Assembly (NCBI RefSeq): GCF_003932955.1
Contig: NZ_QOVY01000007.1
Span: forward strand, 1 to 64,000
Direction: 5' to 3'
Source of the DNA: Chryseobacterium sp. SC28
GTDB taxonomy: Bacteria; Bacteroidota; Bacteroidia; Flavobacteriales; Weeksellaceae
DNA: 64,000 bases
A program made the translations under genes and the position numbers. Of the stretch, positions 44,781-53,560 are shown one piece after another (positions within the stretch are counted from its first letter, which is position 1; every line of letters begins with the position of its first letter). Below the pieces are notes generated by a model. The model saw only the letters and a program-made list of their open reading frames with translations. It searched no databases and was not told where the DNA came from.

Positions 44781-44803
44781 AAAAGAAGCCTGAAACTTCT
44801 TTT
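44781..44803 (-). terminator. Terminator after the HIT-protein gene
   Basis: On the minus strand AAAAGAAG-TTTCAGG-CTTCTTTT forms an 8-bp stem followed by more T. It overlaps the HIT gene stop and lies upstream of clpX. Confidence 0.75.
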
Positions 44804-45191
44804 ATGCATTGATAATGGATTGTTGTATTTCTTTGTATTCTTCGGGGCTTAGCTTGAGTCTGACATTGCTGAAGTTAAGATCCGAAATTTCGTTGAGCGG
44901 CACGAGATGAATATGCGCATGCGGAACCTCCAGCCCCACCACGGCAATCCCCACTCTTTTGCACGGAACGGCTTTTTGGATCTGCTTGGCAACACTTTGC
45001 GCAAAAGCCCAGAGATCTTTGTAATCCTCGGTATCCAAATCAAAAATAAGATCTACTTCTTTTTTAGGAACCACCAAGGTATGACCTTTTACGAGAGGCA
45101 TCGCGTCTAGAAAAGCAAGATGCTTGGCATCTTCTGCAATTTTATAACTGGCGATCTCTCCGCTGATAATCTTTGAAAAAATGCTGCTCAT
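44802..45191 (-). CDS. HIT-family nucleotide-binding hydrolase
   Basis: The product is 129 aa, a single HIT domain. The histidine triad is HAHIHLVP (His91, His93, His95), and the N-terminal part contains IFSKIISGEIASYKI and HTLVVPKKEV as in HINT-type proteins. These cytoplasmic enzymes hydrolyse AMP-linked substrates such as adenosine phosphoramidates. It lies 56 bp downstream of greA on the same strand, a pairing common in Bacteroidota. Confidence 0.93.
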   Translation of the reverse strand: MSSIFSKIISGEIASYKIAEDAKHLAFLDAMPLVKGHTLVVPKKEVDLIFDLDTEDYKDLWAFAQSVAKQIQKAVPCKRVGIAVVGLEVPHAHIHLVPLNEISDLNFSNVRLKLSPEEYKEIQQSIINA

Positions 45192-45247
45192 AATGATATT
45201 GATTTTTCGAATTTTTTCGCAACTTTTTTAAACCGTTCAAATCATAA

Positions 45248-45718
45248 TTACAATGAAATTTCTAAAACCTCAAACGAAAGTTTGTTGCCGTTGGGCAAGA
45301 CGATATCGGCCGTTTCACCAATACTTTTTCCCAAGAGTCCTTTTGCGATAGGTGTATTCACAGAGATTTTGCCCGATTTGATATCGCTTTCATTATCGGG
45401 AACCAGCGTGAATTTTTGTTCCCCTTTTGTCACATTATTCTTCAGCCTTACCGTGGTAAGGATAGAAACTTTGCTGAGATCCAGCTGGCTCACGTCTATG
45501 ATTTTGGAGGTCGAAATGATGTCTTTCAATTTGGAAATCCTCATCTCCAGCATTCCCTGCGCTTCTTTGGCAGCATCGTATTCTGCATTTTCGGACAGGT
45601 CGCCTTTATCTCTGGCCTCTGCAATTTGTTGTGTTATTTTTGGTCTTTCGATGGTTTCTAATTGTTCCAGTTCGGACTTCATTTTGTCCAGACCTTCTTT
45701 GGTTACGTAGTTCATCAC
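45248..45718 (-). CDS. greA: Transcription elongation factor GreA
   Basis: The product is 156 aa, the typical length. An N-terminal coiled coil (YVTKEGLDKMKSELEQLETIERPKITQQIAEARDKGDLSENAEYDAAKEAQ) carries the acidic tip motif D-L-S-E-N-A-E-Y-D. The C-terminal FKBP-like domain includes VNTPIAKGLLGKSIGETADI. GreA rescues backtracked RNA polymerase by stimulating transcript cleavage. Two Met codons are adjacent at the start. The leader holds a terminator-like hairpin between promoter and start codon. Confidence 0.98.
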   Translation of the reverse strand: MMNYVTKEGLDKMKSELEQLETIERPKITQQIAEARDKGDLSENAEYDAAKEAQGMLEMRISKLKDIISTSKIIDVSQLDLSKVSILTTVRLKNNVTKGEQKFTLVPDNESDIKSGKISVNTPIAKGLLGKSIGETADIVLPNGNKLSFEVLEISL

Positions 45719-45737
45719 AATAAAATTTTATCGTTGG

Positions 45738-45767
45738 TATAAAAAAATAATCCGACCTTTGTCGGAT
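45738..45767 (-). terminator. Terminator-like hairpin in the greA leader (possible attenuator)
   Basis: In the direction of greA transcription, ATCCGAC-AAAG-GTCGGAT (45750-45767) is a perfect 7-bp stem with a 4-nt loop, followed by TATTTTTTTAT. It lies 32-49 bp before the greA start and downstream of a good -7 element. No minus-strand gene lies upstream that it would need to terminate, so leader attenuation or a short leader RNA is likely. Confidence 0.65.
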
Positions 45768-45792
45768 ACTATTTTGTCTCGAATTGAGTTTA

Positions 45793-45800
45793 CAAATATA
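45793..45800 (-). promoter_or_regulatory. Putative greA promoter -7 element (TATATTTG)
   Basis: A minus-strand TATATTTG matches TAnnTTTG, with a TTTA about 20 bp further upstream as a weak -33 element. Transcription would begin near 45785 and cross the leader hairpin. Confidence 0.55.
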
Positions 45801-45814
45801 TAATTTATTTTGAA

Positions 45815-46267
45815 ATGAAACTAAAAAAAATCACATTTTTTTTTACCTTACTACTGACTTTCAGTTTATTAACTTTGAATAGTTCTTGTAGCGAAAGGAA
45901 CGACACCGTGAGTTGTTTCCCCGATTCTGTGATTTCTGTTCAGCTCAATCTAAATTTGCCGTCTTATTACAGTTTGCAGACCGTTGGCTCGTGGGTCTAT
46001 GTCAACGAAGTCGGTTCCGGCACCCGCGGGTTGATCGTGGTACGCATTACCAGCGGTTTCAAAGTTTATGACAGAAATGCACCCCACCTTTGCCCCGACG
46101 CAGACACCACTTTGGAGGTCAAGAACGGTACGGCGGTTTATTGCCCAAAGGATAAAGCCGAATGGATACTCATCACAGGGCAACCCACGGCCGTGGCAAG
46201 CGTGCCTCCTAAAACCTACGCCTACAGTTTTGATCCGAACAGTAATATTTTGTCCATATATAATTAA
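45815..46267 (+). CDS. Lipoprotein with degenerate Rieske-like motifs
   Basis: The product is 150 aa with a lipoprotein signal (ITFFFTLLLTFSLLTLNSSC). The mature domain has the Rieske layout: a beta core, APHLCPD at the position of the first C-x-H motif, and VYCPKDKAEWILITGQP at the position of the second C-P-x-H-G motif plus the trailing L-x-x-G-x-P. Both His ligands appear to be missing, so it probably does not bind a [2Fe-2S] cluster in the normal way. It is divergent from greA and upstream of dtd. Function unknown. Confidence 0.6.
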   Translation: MKLKKITFFFTLLLTFSLLTLNSSCSERNDTVSCFPDSVISVQLNLNLPSYYSLQTVGSWVYVNEVGSGTRGLIVVRITSGFKVYDRNAPHLCPDADTTLEVKNGTAVYCPKDKAEWILITGQPTAVASVPPKTYAYSFDPNSNILSIYN

Positions 46268-46303
46268 TGTGGAGACCAAAATTAAAATAGCTTTTATTTA
46301 TCA

Positions 46304-46753
46304 ATGAAAATCGTGCTCCAGCGGGTATCGGAAGCCCACGTGCTAGTTGACAACGCCATCGTCGGAAAAATTGAAAAAGGATTGATGCTTCTCATCGGTG
46401 TCGATGAGGCAGACGAAAAATCGGATGCAGACTGGCTCGTCAAAAAAATTGCGGATGTAAGAGTGTTCTCGGATGACGACGGGAAGATGAATCTTTCTGT
46501 AAAAGATATCGAGGGCGAAATCCTTTGCATCAGCCAGTTTACCTTGATCTCGGATTACAAAAAAGGAAACCGGCCCTCGTACAGCAAAGCGGCAAAACCG
46601 GATAAGGCGCTCTCTTTATTCGAATATTTCAAAGATGAAATGAAAAAATCCGGACTTAAAACCGAAAGTGGAATCTTCGGCGCCGATATGAAGGTCTCGT
46701 TGACTAATGACGGCCCTGTAACGCTTGTATTCGACAGCAAAACGAAACTATAA
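46304..46753 (+). CDS. dtd: D-aminoacyl-tRNA deacylase
   Basis: The product is 149 aa, with the start MKIVLQRVSEAHV typical of the family. Catalytic and substrate motifs are SQFTL (about residues 78-82) and NDGPVTL near the C-terminus, the Gly-cisPro motif that excludes L-amino acids. The enzyme removes D-amino acids (and glycine from tRNA-Ala) mischarged onto tRNA. It is probably expressed alone or with the preceding gene, 36 bp away. Confidence 0.97.
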   Translation: MKIVLQRVSEAHVLVDNAIVGKIEKGLMLLIGVDEADEKSDADWLVKKIADVRVFSDDDGKMNLSVKDIEGEILCISQFTLISDYKKGNRPSYSKAAKPDKALSLFEYFKDEMKKSGLKTESGIFGADMKVSLTNDGPVTLVFDSKTKL

Positions 46754-46754
46754 G

Positions 46755-46762
46755 TATCTTTG
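46755..46762 (+). promoter_or_regulatory. Putative -7 element (TATCTTTG) for the thioredoxin gene
   Basis: It matches TAnnTTTG 37 bp upstream of the ATG at 46799 and just after the dtd stop. No -33 element at usual spacing was seen. Confidence 0.45.
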
Positions 46763-46798
46763 GTAAACCCAAAAAACAGAGAACCATAAAATAATGTT

Positions 46799-47314
46799 AT
46801 GAAGAAAATACTGATTTATACGATGCTCATAATCTGTCAGTTAGGATTTTCGCAAGAAGTCCCGAAAATCTTGAAAACCAAATTTTCCAAAGAAGCCTTG
46901 GCGGAAAAGCTCCAAGACCAGAATGGACAAGAAATTACGATGGGAGAAATATTAAACCGACACCAAGGTAAAATTTTAGTTTTAGACTTCTGGGCGGGCT
47001 GGTGCAAAGATTGCCTCGAAGCTTTCCCGAAAGCTAAGAAATTGGAAGCTGAAAATCCAAACGTCGATTTTGTATTCCTTTCTCTGGAACGGTCGAAAGA
47101 AGGTTTCCTCAAAAGCTTAGAAAAATATCAAATGGCAGATAAGGAAAACTATTGGTTCTTATCCGGATGGAAGAACGACTTCAATAATTATATCGATCTC
47201 AATTGGATTCCCAGATATATGGTGGTAGATCAGCACTCGGCTATTGCAAAATATTATGCCGTTGCCCCAGACGATCCAGATATTCAAAAAACCATTGATA
47301 GGCTTAGCAAATAA
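46799..47314 (+). CDS. Small secreted thioredoxin-like protein
   Basis: The product is 171 aa with a signal peptide (KILIYTMLIICQLGFSQ). A thioredoxin/TlpA domain contains KILVLDFWAGWCKDCLEAFP, where WCKDC gives redox Cys69 and Cys72, and a cis-Pro region WIPRYMVVD. It is probably a periplasmic disulphide reductase or cytochrome-maturation-type thioredoxin. It has its own putative promoter. Confidence 0.88.
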   Translation: MKKILIYTMLIICQLGFSQEVPKILKTKFSKEALAEKLQDQNGQEITMGEILNRHQGKILVLDFWAGWCKDCLEAFPKAKKLEAENPNVDFVFLSLERSKEGFLKSLEKYQMADKENYWFLSGWKNDFNNYIDLNWIPRYMVVDQHSAIAKYYAVAPDDPDIQKTIDRLSK

Positions 47315-47457
47315 GAAAATTTTTTAGATTTTTATGACTAAATTATTGATAATTAAAGTTTTAAAATCTGAACTAATTTTTAATTTTTCCTTGGCTTGAT
47401 ATTTTCATAGACCAAAAATCAAAATCAAAATAAAACTGAAAAAATCTACATTTCTTT

Positions 47458-48927
47458 ATGAACGGAACAATGATACAATTTTTCCATTGGTACACCGGTG
47501 ACGACTCATTCCTTTGGAATCATACAAAAGACCAATCACAATATTTGGCCGACTTGGGCATCACCGCCGTCTGGCTTCCACCCGCATACAAAGGCAGCAG
47601 TGGCGGATATTCCGTCGGTTACGATCCTTATGATTTGTTTGATTTGGGAGAATTTGATCAGAAAGGAAACGTGCGTACAAAATATGGCTCCAAAGACGAA
47701 TATCTTGCCGCGGTCAAAGCTCTGAAAGAGAAAAACATACAGGTAATTGTGGATGTGGTTCTCAACCATAAAGCCGGTGGCGACGAGTTGGAAACATTCA
47801 AAGTAATAAAAGTGGATGAAAATAACCGCGAAAAAGTAATCTCGGAACCTTTTGATATTCAATCCTATACCAAATTTACATTTCCGGGGCGCGGTGATAC
47901 GTACTCCAACTTCAAATGGGATTTCACCTGCTTTACTGCTGTAGATTATGCGGAAGGAATGGAGCCCGGCATCTACAGAATTTTCAATGATTTTGCAGAT
48001 GGCTGGGACACGATAATTGACAACGAAAAAGGAAATTATGACTATTTGATGTACAACGACATCGAACACCGGAATCCCTTCGTGCGCAAGGAACTCAATT
48101 ACTGGGCAGAATGGTACCACAAACAGACCGACTTCGATGGCGTGCGGCTGGATGCAGTGAAACATATTTCGCCGGATTTCTACAAAGAATGGCTGAATAA
48201 TCTGCGATCCAACACCGGTAAAAACATCTTTGCCGTCGGCGAATATTGGGCTCCTGGATTCTTGCCGCTCTTGGAAGCGTATATAGATTCTACCGAAGGC
48301 TGTATGAGCCTTTTCGATTCTTCCCTTCAAGACAATCTGCACGTGGCCAGCACGACGCCGGATTATGACCTCAGACAAATCTTCAACGATACCTTGGTGG
48401 CATCGCATCCCGACAAAAGCGTCACCGTGGTAGACAATCACGACACCCAACCGCTACAGGCCTTGGAAGCGCCCGTGGAAACGTGGTTCAAACCCTTAGC
48501 TTATGCGCTGATTTTATTGAGAAAAGACGGTTATCCGTGCGTTTTTTATCCGGATCTTTACGGTGTCAGCTACAAAGATACAGGCAAAGATGGCAATGAG
48601 TATGAGATCTTTCTGGACAAAGTGGACGCCATCGAAGAACTTATCAAAGCGAGAAGGGACTTTGCGCATGGCAATCAAAAAGACTATTTTGAAGATGCCC
48701 ATTGCCTCGGCTGGGTGCGGGAAGGCGATGATCACCATTCCGGCTGCGCCGTGGTCTTAAGTAACAAAGATGCGTATCACAAGCCGATGGAAATGGGAAA
48801 ACAGTATGCCGGACAGACTTTTTACGATTTTACAGGGCATTTGCAAGACAAAATCACCATCGATGAAAACGGCTGGGCAGATTTTCCTTGTCCTGCAGGG
48901 AACGTGAGTGTTTGGGTAGCAGAGTAA
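47458..48927 (+). CDS. Cytoplasmic alpha-amylase (GH13)
   Basis: The product is 489 aa without a signal peptide. It starts MNGTMIQFFHWYTGDDS, as in cytoplasmic AmyA-type amylases. The GH13 catalytic residues are Asp232 (GVRLDAVKH), Glu262 (VGEYW) and Asp329 (VDNHDTQ), with VVLNHKAGGDE as the first conserved region. It hydrolyses internal alpha-1,4 bonds in glycogen, starch or maltodextrins. It could process oligosaccharides released by the exported amylase encoded at 50685-53498. It is convergent with deoC. Confidence 0.95.
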   Translation: MNGTMIQFFHWYTGDDSFLWNHTKDQSQYLADLGITAVWLPPAYKGSSGGYSVGYDPYDLFDLGEFDQKGNVRTKYGSKDEYLAAVKALKEKNIQVIVDVVLNHKAGGDELETFKVIKVDENNREKVISEPFDIQSYTKFTFPGRGDTYSNFKWDFTCFTAVDYAEGMEPGIYRIFNDFADGWDTIIDNEKGNYDYLMYNDIEHRNPFVRKELNYWAEWYHKQTDFDGVRLDAVKHISPDFYKEWLNNLRSNTGKNIFAVGEYWAPGFLPLLEAYIDSTEGCMSLFDSSLQDNLHVASTTPDYDLRQIFNDTLVASHPDKSVTVVDNHDTQPLQALEAPVETWFKPLAYALILLRKDGYPCVFYPDLYGVSYKDTGKDGNEYEIFLDKVDAIEELIKARRDFAHGNQKDYFEDAHCLGWVREGDDHHSGCAVVLSNKDAYHKPMEMGKQYAGQTFYDFTGHLQDKITIDENGWADFPCPAGNVSVWVAE

Positions 48928-48958
48928 AGGGAACCTGCAGGGTTCGTAAATTATATTA

Positions 48959-49702
48959 CTAATATCCAGACTCAGATTCCCCTTTTCCGAGTAATGCTTT
49001 TGCAGAGGACGTGCCAATTCTTTGAACGCCCATCGCAATCATCTTCTGGGCATCGGCTGGTGTTTTCACGCCGCCAGCTGCTTTTACGGGAAGCTTGCCT
49101 GCGTTTTCGAGCATAATTTTGACACCTTCGAAAGTCGCTCCGTTGGGTTTTCCGCCTTCTGTTTCATAAAATCCGGTGGAAGATTTTACAAAGATTTTGG
49201 AAAAATCTTTTTCTTCAAAATTTTCCTGCGCCCATTTCCAAAGATGAGCCGTCAAATCGGCAATTTGATCGTCAGAAAGTGCTGCGATCTCGATAATCCA
49301 TTTGACTGTTTTGCCGAAATCGAGCCCAAGTTTTGTGCCTTCCACAAATTCTTTTTCCACCAGATCGAGATGACCGGATTTGTAGGCTTCATAATTGACA
49401 ACGTAATCCAACTCGTCTGCACCATCTAAAATTGCTTGGTTGGCTTCCGCCAGTTTTTCCTCCAAAGAATAAGTGCCTTCGTGGAAGCCAATCACCGTGC
49501 CTACCAAGACGTCTGAGTTTTTGCTTCTCAAATAGTCTTTGATCAGTTTTACATAATTGGGACGAATCATCACTTCTTTAAAATGATACTTTATTGCTTC
49601 GTCCGTCAGCTCTCTTATTTTTTCGAATGTTTGCTCCTCCGTTAATCCGGATTGGGACGGAGTTTTTAGATAGGTTGAGTCTAAATATTGATTGATTTCC
49701 AT
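48959..49702 (-). CDS. deoC: Deoxyribose-phosphate aldolase
   Basis: The product is 247 aa with the DeoC TIM-barrel pattern: LDSTYLKTPSQSGLTEEQ, DVLVGTVIGFHEG, ADELDYVVNYEAYKSG, KWIIEIAALSDDQI, and the Schiff-base lysine segments KIFVKSSTGFY and VKAAGGVKTP. It cleaves 2-deoxyribose-5-phosphate to glyceraldehyde-3-phosphate and acetaldehyde in deoxynucleoside breakdown. A possible -7 element (TATTTTTG on the minus strand, 49746-49753) lies 44 bp upstream. Confidence 0.97.
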   Translation of the reverse strand: MEINQYLDSTYLKTPSQSGLTEEQTFEKIRELTDEAIKYHFKEVMIRPNYVKLIKDYLRSKNSDVLVGTVIGFHEGTYSLEEKLAEANQAILDGADELDYVVNYEAYKSGHLDLVEKEFVEGTKLGLDFGKTVKWIIEIAALSDDQIADLTAHLWKWAQENFEEKDFSKIFVKSSTGFYETEGGKPNGATFEGVKIMLENAGKLPVKAAGGVKTPADAQKMIAMGVQRIGTSSAKALLGKGESESGY

Positions 49703-49804
49703 AACACTGATTTCTTTTTTTTTGAGAATGAAAGGCTGTAATTTGCAAAAATAAAAAAAGGATACACATCATTTTGCATCCTTGTATTTGACAATCACAT
49801 TTTT

Positions 49805-50275
49805 TTAAACTTTCAGCTGTCTGTTGATACTTTGCTCCAAAGAGAGAATGGTTTCAGTTCTGGTGACGCCTTTCAATTTTTGGATTTTGTTTAGAATTTC
49901 CATCAAGTGGTCATTGTCTTTGCAAAGTACTTTCAGGAATATCGTGTAATTTCCCGTCGTATAATGCGCTTCCACCACTTCATTGACTAAGTTTAGATTC
50001 TTGATGGCATCTTGATAATGACTGGGCTGATCTAGAAAGACGCCAATGTACGAAACCACTTTGTAACCGATTTTTCTGGGATTGAGAAACGAAATGGAAT
50101 TCTCTATGACGCCCGCCAGTTCTAATTTTTTGATTCTTTGATGAACTGCAGTTGTGGAAATCCCCACGTGCTTGGAAATGTAGGCAAGAGAAGTTTTGGC
50201 ATTATCCATCAGCATATAAACAATTTCTTTGTCAACGCCGTCCAAATGATAAGCAGAGTCTGAAGCACTTTTCAT
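49805..50275 (-). CDS. Lrp/AsnC-family transcriptional regulator
   Basis: The product is 156 aa from the ATG at 50275. The frame is open up to 50335, but the residues before 50275 have no family resemblance. An N-terminal winged helix-turn-helix (LDGVDKEIVYMLMDNAKTSLAYISKHVGISTTAVHQRIKKLELAGVI) is followed by the RAM effector-binding domain (VVSYIGVFLD, VVEAHYTTGNYTIFLKVLCKD, VTRTETILSLEQSI). Members respond to amino acids and act as octamers. Target genes cannot be told from the sequence. Confidence 0.93.
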   Translation of the reverse strand: MKSASDSAYHLDGVDKEIVYMLMDNAKTSLAYISKHVGISTTAVHQRIKKLELAGVIENSISFLNPRKIGYKVVSYIGVFLDQPSHYQDAIKNLNLVNEVVEAHYTTGNYTIFLKVLCKDNDHLMEILNKIQKLKGVTRTETILSLEQSINRQLKV

Positions 50276-50684
50276 AAGTTTATTTGAATTTGAATTTTTG
50301 ATAACGATCGGAAAAAATGATATTCCCACCAGCAATTTGGCTGAAAAATTACTTTTTAAATATAGAATTATTTTTCATTAAAGCTCACGATATCGTTGAA
50401 GTTTTTATATGATTGTAAAATTATAGAAAATAATGTGAAGAATAAAATAAACGCGCTGTCATTTTTTCAAAATAAATACTTTTCGGCCTATAATAAAGGT
50501 AAAATTAAGCCCACTTCAGCTTAATATTTGGTTAATCTTAATCCGCACTTTTGGGAAGTCCGAAACGAAAAATAAACAAATAAATAATTGATAACCAATT
50601 TATTATAAAAAATAAATAGGCTGATATTAAAATTAATTCCGAATGCCGAAAAATTGATATATTTGAAGCCTTATATATAGACCC
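50276..50684. other. 409-bp AT-rich intergenic region with a promoter
   Basis: It lies between two divergent genes, the Lrp/AsnC regulator and the exported amylase. It is AT-rich with no convincing coding frame. The clearest signal is TATATTTG (50658-50665), a perfect TAnnTTTG -7 element 19 bp upstream of the amylase ATG. No repeats or riboswitch-like structure were recognised. Confidence 0.55.
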
Positions 50685-53498
50685 ATGAAAATATTTTACA
50701 ATCTGATCGCATGTTTTATTGCGGTTCTTAGTTTCGGGCAGGTGCAGACGGTTACGCATTCTATCAGTCCTGCCACATTCAACGAAGATGAATCTATTAC
50801 CATTACTTTTAATGGCAATAGCATTAATGAATCCGCTTGGAGCGTTTCCAACAACGCGCTTTATCTTTGGTCTTGGTCCTACGATACCAACGATCAGAAC
50901 AGCCTCGATTGCCCTACCAACGGCACATGGACAGCCTCAAACGAAGCCAACCGCTTGACCTACAACCCGGGGAATGACACCTACACGATTTCTTTTGTTC
51001 CAAAAACGTTCTACAACAGAACCGGATTGGGAAAAATAGGTTTCCTCATCAAAACAAAGACGGGAAACGGACAGTCTCAGGATATGTATTCCGAAGTCGG
51101 GAAGTTCCAGTTTGTGACCACAACGCCGAAAAACGGCTCCGTCAACTTCATCTCTTCCGGCGGAAATTATCCCATCTCTTACAGTACTACCCTTCCTGCA
51201 AATTTTGTCGTCAAAGCAAACGGCAATACCATCTATACAGCCAACAATGTTTCCTCGATGTTCACGGCTTATAATATCACGACGGATAATCAAATGGAAT
51301 TGACGGCTACCAGTGTTGCCGATGGTACGGTGCTAACTTCGAAATTCAGCATCTCTCCTACGCCTACGACGCAGACGGCGGCTATGCCCTCTTACATGAG
51401 GCAAGGAATCAACTACGATCCCAATGATCCTACCAAAGTTGGGCTTGCATTATATGCTCCTCTAAAAACTTATGTCCACGTCATCGGAAGCTTTAATAAC
51501 TGGCAGGTATCTTCCAACTATCTGATGAAGAGAGACACCAATAACCCGAACCTTTACTGGATTGAAATCACAGGTTTAACACCTCAGCAAGTTTACACGT
51601 TCCAATATAGAACTAGTGATGGTGTTAAGGTTGCGGATCCATATTCAACTTTGGTTTTATCTCCTGATGATGATCCTTGGATTTCTTCCAATACATATCC
51701 TGGATTGCCAGCATATCCTGCGGGGCAGCAATATGATGTTTCTGTCATTCAAACAGCAAAACCAGCTTATAACTGGACTGTGACTAATTTCCAAAAACCA
51801 GCAAAACAAAACCTGATTGTTTATAAAGCTCTGGTAAGAGATTTTACGGAACAGAAAAACTGGCAGGCGATGATTGATAAAATCCCATATATCAAGGGAC
51901 TCAATGTCAATGCCATCGAATTATTGCCGGTGACGGAATTTGATGGAAATAATTCTTGGGGTTATAATCCGGGATTCCATCTTGCGTTGGATAAAGCATA
52001 CGGAACACCTGAAAAATTCAAGGAATTTATTGACAAGTGTCACCAAAATGGTATTGCAGTAATTTTGGATGTTGTACTTAATCACGCAACAGGAAGATCT
52101 CCGCTTGAAAGATTATGGTCCACGAGTTCCACTGGAGGTTATGGCGACGTTGCATCTAACAACCCATACTTCAACCAATTGCCAAAACATGCTTACAACG
52201 TATTTTATGATTTCAACCACTCAAAAGATGAAACAAGATATTACGTCAACAGAGTGCTGGAACAATGGATTACAGAATATAAAGTGGACGGATTTCGTTG
52301 GGATCTTACCAAAGGATTTACTCAAAATTGTACAGCCTCAGACGATGCTTGTACCAATGCTTATCAGCAAGACCGGGTAGATGTTCTAAAACTTTATTCC
52401 GATTATCAATGGTCGTATGATCCCACTTCCTACGTCATTTTCGAACATTTGGGTTCAGACGGAGAAGAGCAGCAGTGGGCGAATTACAGAATCAGCGAAG
52501 GCAAAGGCGTGATAATGTGGGATAATCTCACGGGGCCTTATGGTCAAAATACGATGGGTTACGAATCTAGCAGCAACTTCAACAGGGTTGATTTTGAAAA
52601 CCACGGTTTCAGCGAAAGAAGAAATATATCCTACGGCGAAAGCCACGATGAAGAAAGGTTGATGTACAAAAACTTGACCTATGGAAATGGTAGTGTAAAA
52701 ACACTTGCAACTGCGCTCGAAAGACAAAAAGCTTACGGCGCCGTCTTCCTCACTGTGCCCGGTCCGAAAATGATCTGGCAGTTTGGAGAAGTGGGCTACG
52801 ACTTCAGCATCAACCGCTGCGAAAATGGGACAATCAGCAACGACTGCAGAACCTCGCCCAAACCGGTAGCTTTCACGTTGGGTTATGATGCCGACGCCTC
52901 CAGAAAAGCCATTTATGATACTTGGGCTAAAATCTTGGCTATCAAATTATCAAGTTCTGTTTTCGACACCACCACTTTCACAGTAGAATCCGGAAATCTT
53001 TTGCCGAGAATCTACATCTGGAAAGACGCGCTACCGGCCAACGCACTGAAAAATGTCGTGATAGTTGCCAACTTTACTACAACAGCGCAAACCGTGACGC
53101 CTAATTTCCCATATTCCGGAACTTGGTACAACTTGATGAATAATTCCTCAATGGCGGCCAGTCCCTCCACCACAGTACTTTTGCAGCCTGGGGAGTTCAG
53201 GATTTTTGGTAATCAAGTGGCTTTGGCTACCGATGAAACCAACATTACCACTAACAAAACCTCTTTGCAAATCGTTCAGAATCCTGCAACAGACGGGCTC
53301 TTAAAAATCAGATACAAAAACGCGAAAAACGGACAGATCAACGTGTTCGATCTCAACGGAAAATTGGTTAAATATTACGGATTAAAAGAGGCAAACGGAG
53401 ACGAAACGTTTTCTGTAAACGGTCTAATCTCAGGCGTTTATATAGTTCAGCTGAAGTCAGACGAAGGCTTGGCCGTTTCTAAATTGATTATCAAATAA
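50685..53498 (+). CDS. T9SS-exported alpha-amylase family protein (GH13)
   Basis: The product is 937 aa. The signal peptide is MKIFYNLIACFIAVLSFGQ. N-terminal Ig-like beta domains (about 25-230) are followed by a CBM48/E-set-like segment (VGLALYAPLKTYVHVIGSFNNWQ, about 245-330). The GH13 catalytic domain has VILDVVLNHATG, nucleophile Asp540 (FRWDLTKG), acid/base Glu587 (VIFEHLG) and Asp655 (ESHDEER, with SHD rather than the usual NHD). A T9SS sorting domain closes it (LQIVQNPATDGLLKI...GVYIVQLKSDEGLAVSKLIIK). It probably degrades starch-like polymers at the cell surface. Its own -7 element lies 19 bp upstream of the start. Confidence 0.93.
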   Translation: MKIFYNLIACFIAVLSFGQVQTVTHSISPATFNEDESITITFNGNSINESAWSVSNNALYLWSWSYDTNDQNSLDCPTNGTWTASNEANRLTYNPGNDTYTISFVPKTFYNRTGLGKIGFLIKTKTGNGQSQDMYSEVGKFQFVTTTPKNGSVNFISSGGNYPISYSTTLPANFVVKANGNTIYTANNVSSMFTAYNITTDNQMELTATSVADGTVLTSKFSISPTPTTQTAAMPSYMRQGINYDPNDPTKVGLALYAPLKTYVHVIGSFNNWQVSSNYLMKRDTNNPNLYWIEITGLTPQQVYTFQYRTSDGVKVADPYSTLVLSPDDDPWISSNTYPGLPAYPAGQQYDVSVIQTAKPAYNWTVTNFQKPAKQNLIVYKALVRDFTEQKNWQAMIDKIPYIKGLNVNAIELLPVTEFDGNNSWGYNPGFHLALDKAYGTPEKFKEFIDKCHQNGIAVILDVVLNHATGRSPLERLWSTSSTGGYGDVASNNPYFNQLPKHAYNVFYDFNHSKDETRYYVNRVLEQWITEYKVDGFRWDLTKGFTQNCTASDDACTNAYQQDRVDVLKLYSDYQWSYDPTSYVIFEHLGSDGEEQQWANYRISEGKGVIMWDNLTGPYGQNTMGYESSSNFNRVDFENHGFSERRNISYGESHDEERLMYKNLTYGNGSVKTLATALERQKAYGAVFLTVPGPKMIWQFGEVGYDFSINRCENGTISNDCRTSPKPVAFTLGYDADASRKAIYDTWAKILAIKLSSSVFDTTTFTVESGNLLPRIYIWKDALPANALKNVVIVANFTTTAQTVTPNFPYSGTWYNLMNNSSMAASPSTTVLLQPGEFRIFGNQVALATDETNITTNKTSLQIVQNPATDGLLKIRYKNAKNGQINVFDLNGKLVKYYGLKEANGDETFSVNGLISGVYIVQLKSDEGLAVSKLIIK

Positions 53499-53523
53499 AA
53501 CAACTAATTTTTTTCTTTAAAGG

Positions 53524-53560
53524 AAATCGCCCCAATTTTTTCGGGGCGATTTTTTATTTT
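53524..53560. terminator. Bidirectional terminator
   Basis: AAATCGCCCC (53524-53533) pairs perfectly with GGGGCGATTT (53543-53552). T-rich sequence follows on both strands. It ends both the exported amylase gene and the convergent SRPBCC gene, whose stop overlaps the hairpin. Confidence 0.9.

Noticed and set aside
47536-48450. Minus-strand open frame of 304 codons opposite the cytoplasmic amylase
   Set aside because: It is a shadow frame. The plus strand carries all GH13 catalytic motifs.
48928-48958. Terminator between the amylase and deoC
   Set aside because: A short GAACC/GGGTTC pairing exists but no T-run follows on either strand.
50538-50759. Minus-strand open frame of 73 codons upstream of and overlapping the exported amylase start
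   Set aside because: It overlaps the amylase signal-peptide codons and promoter, and shows no family-like features.
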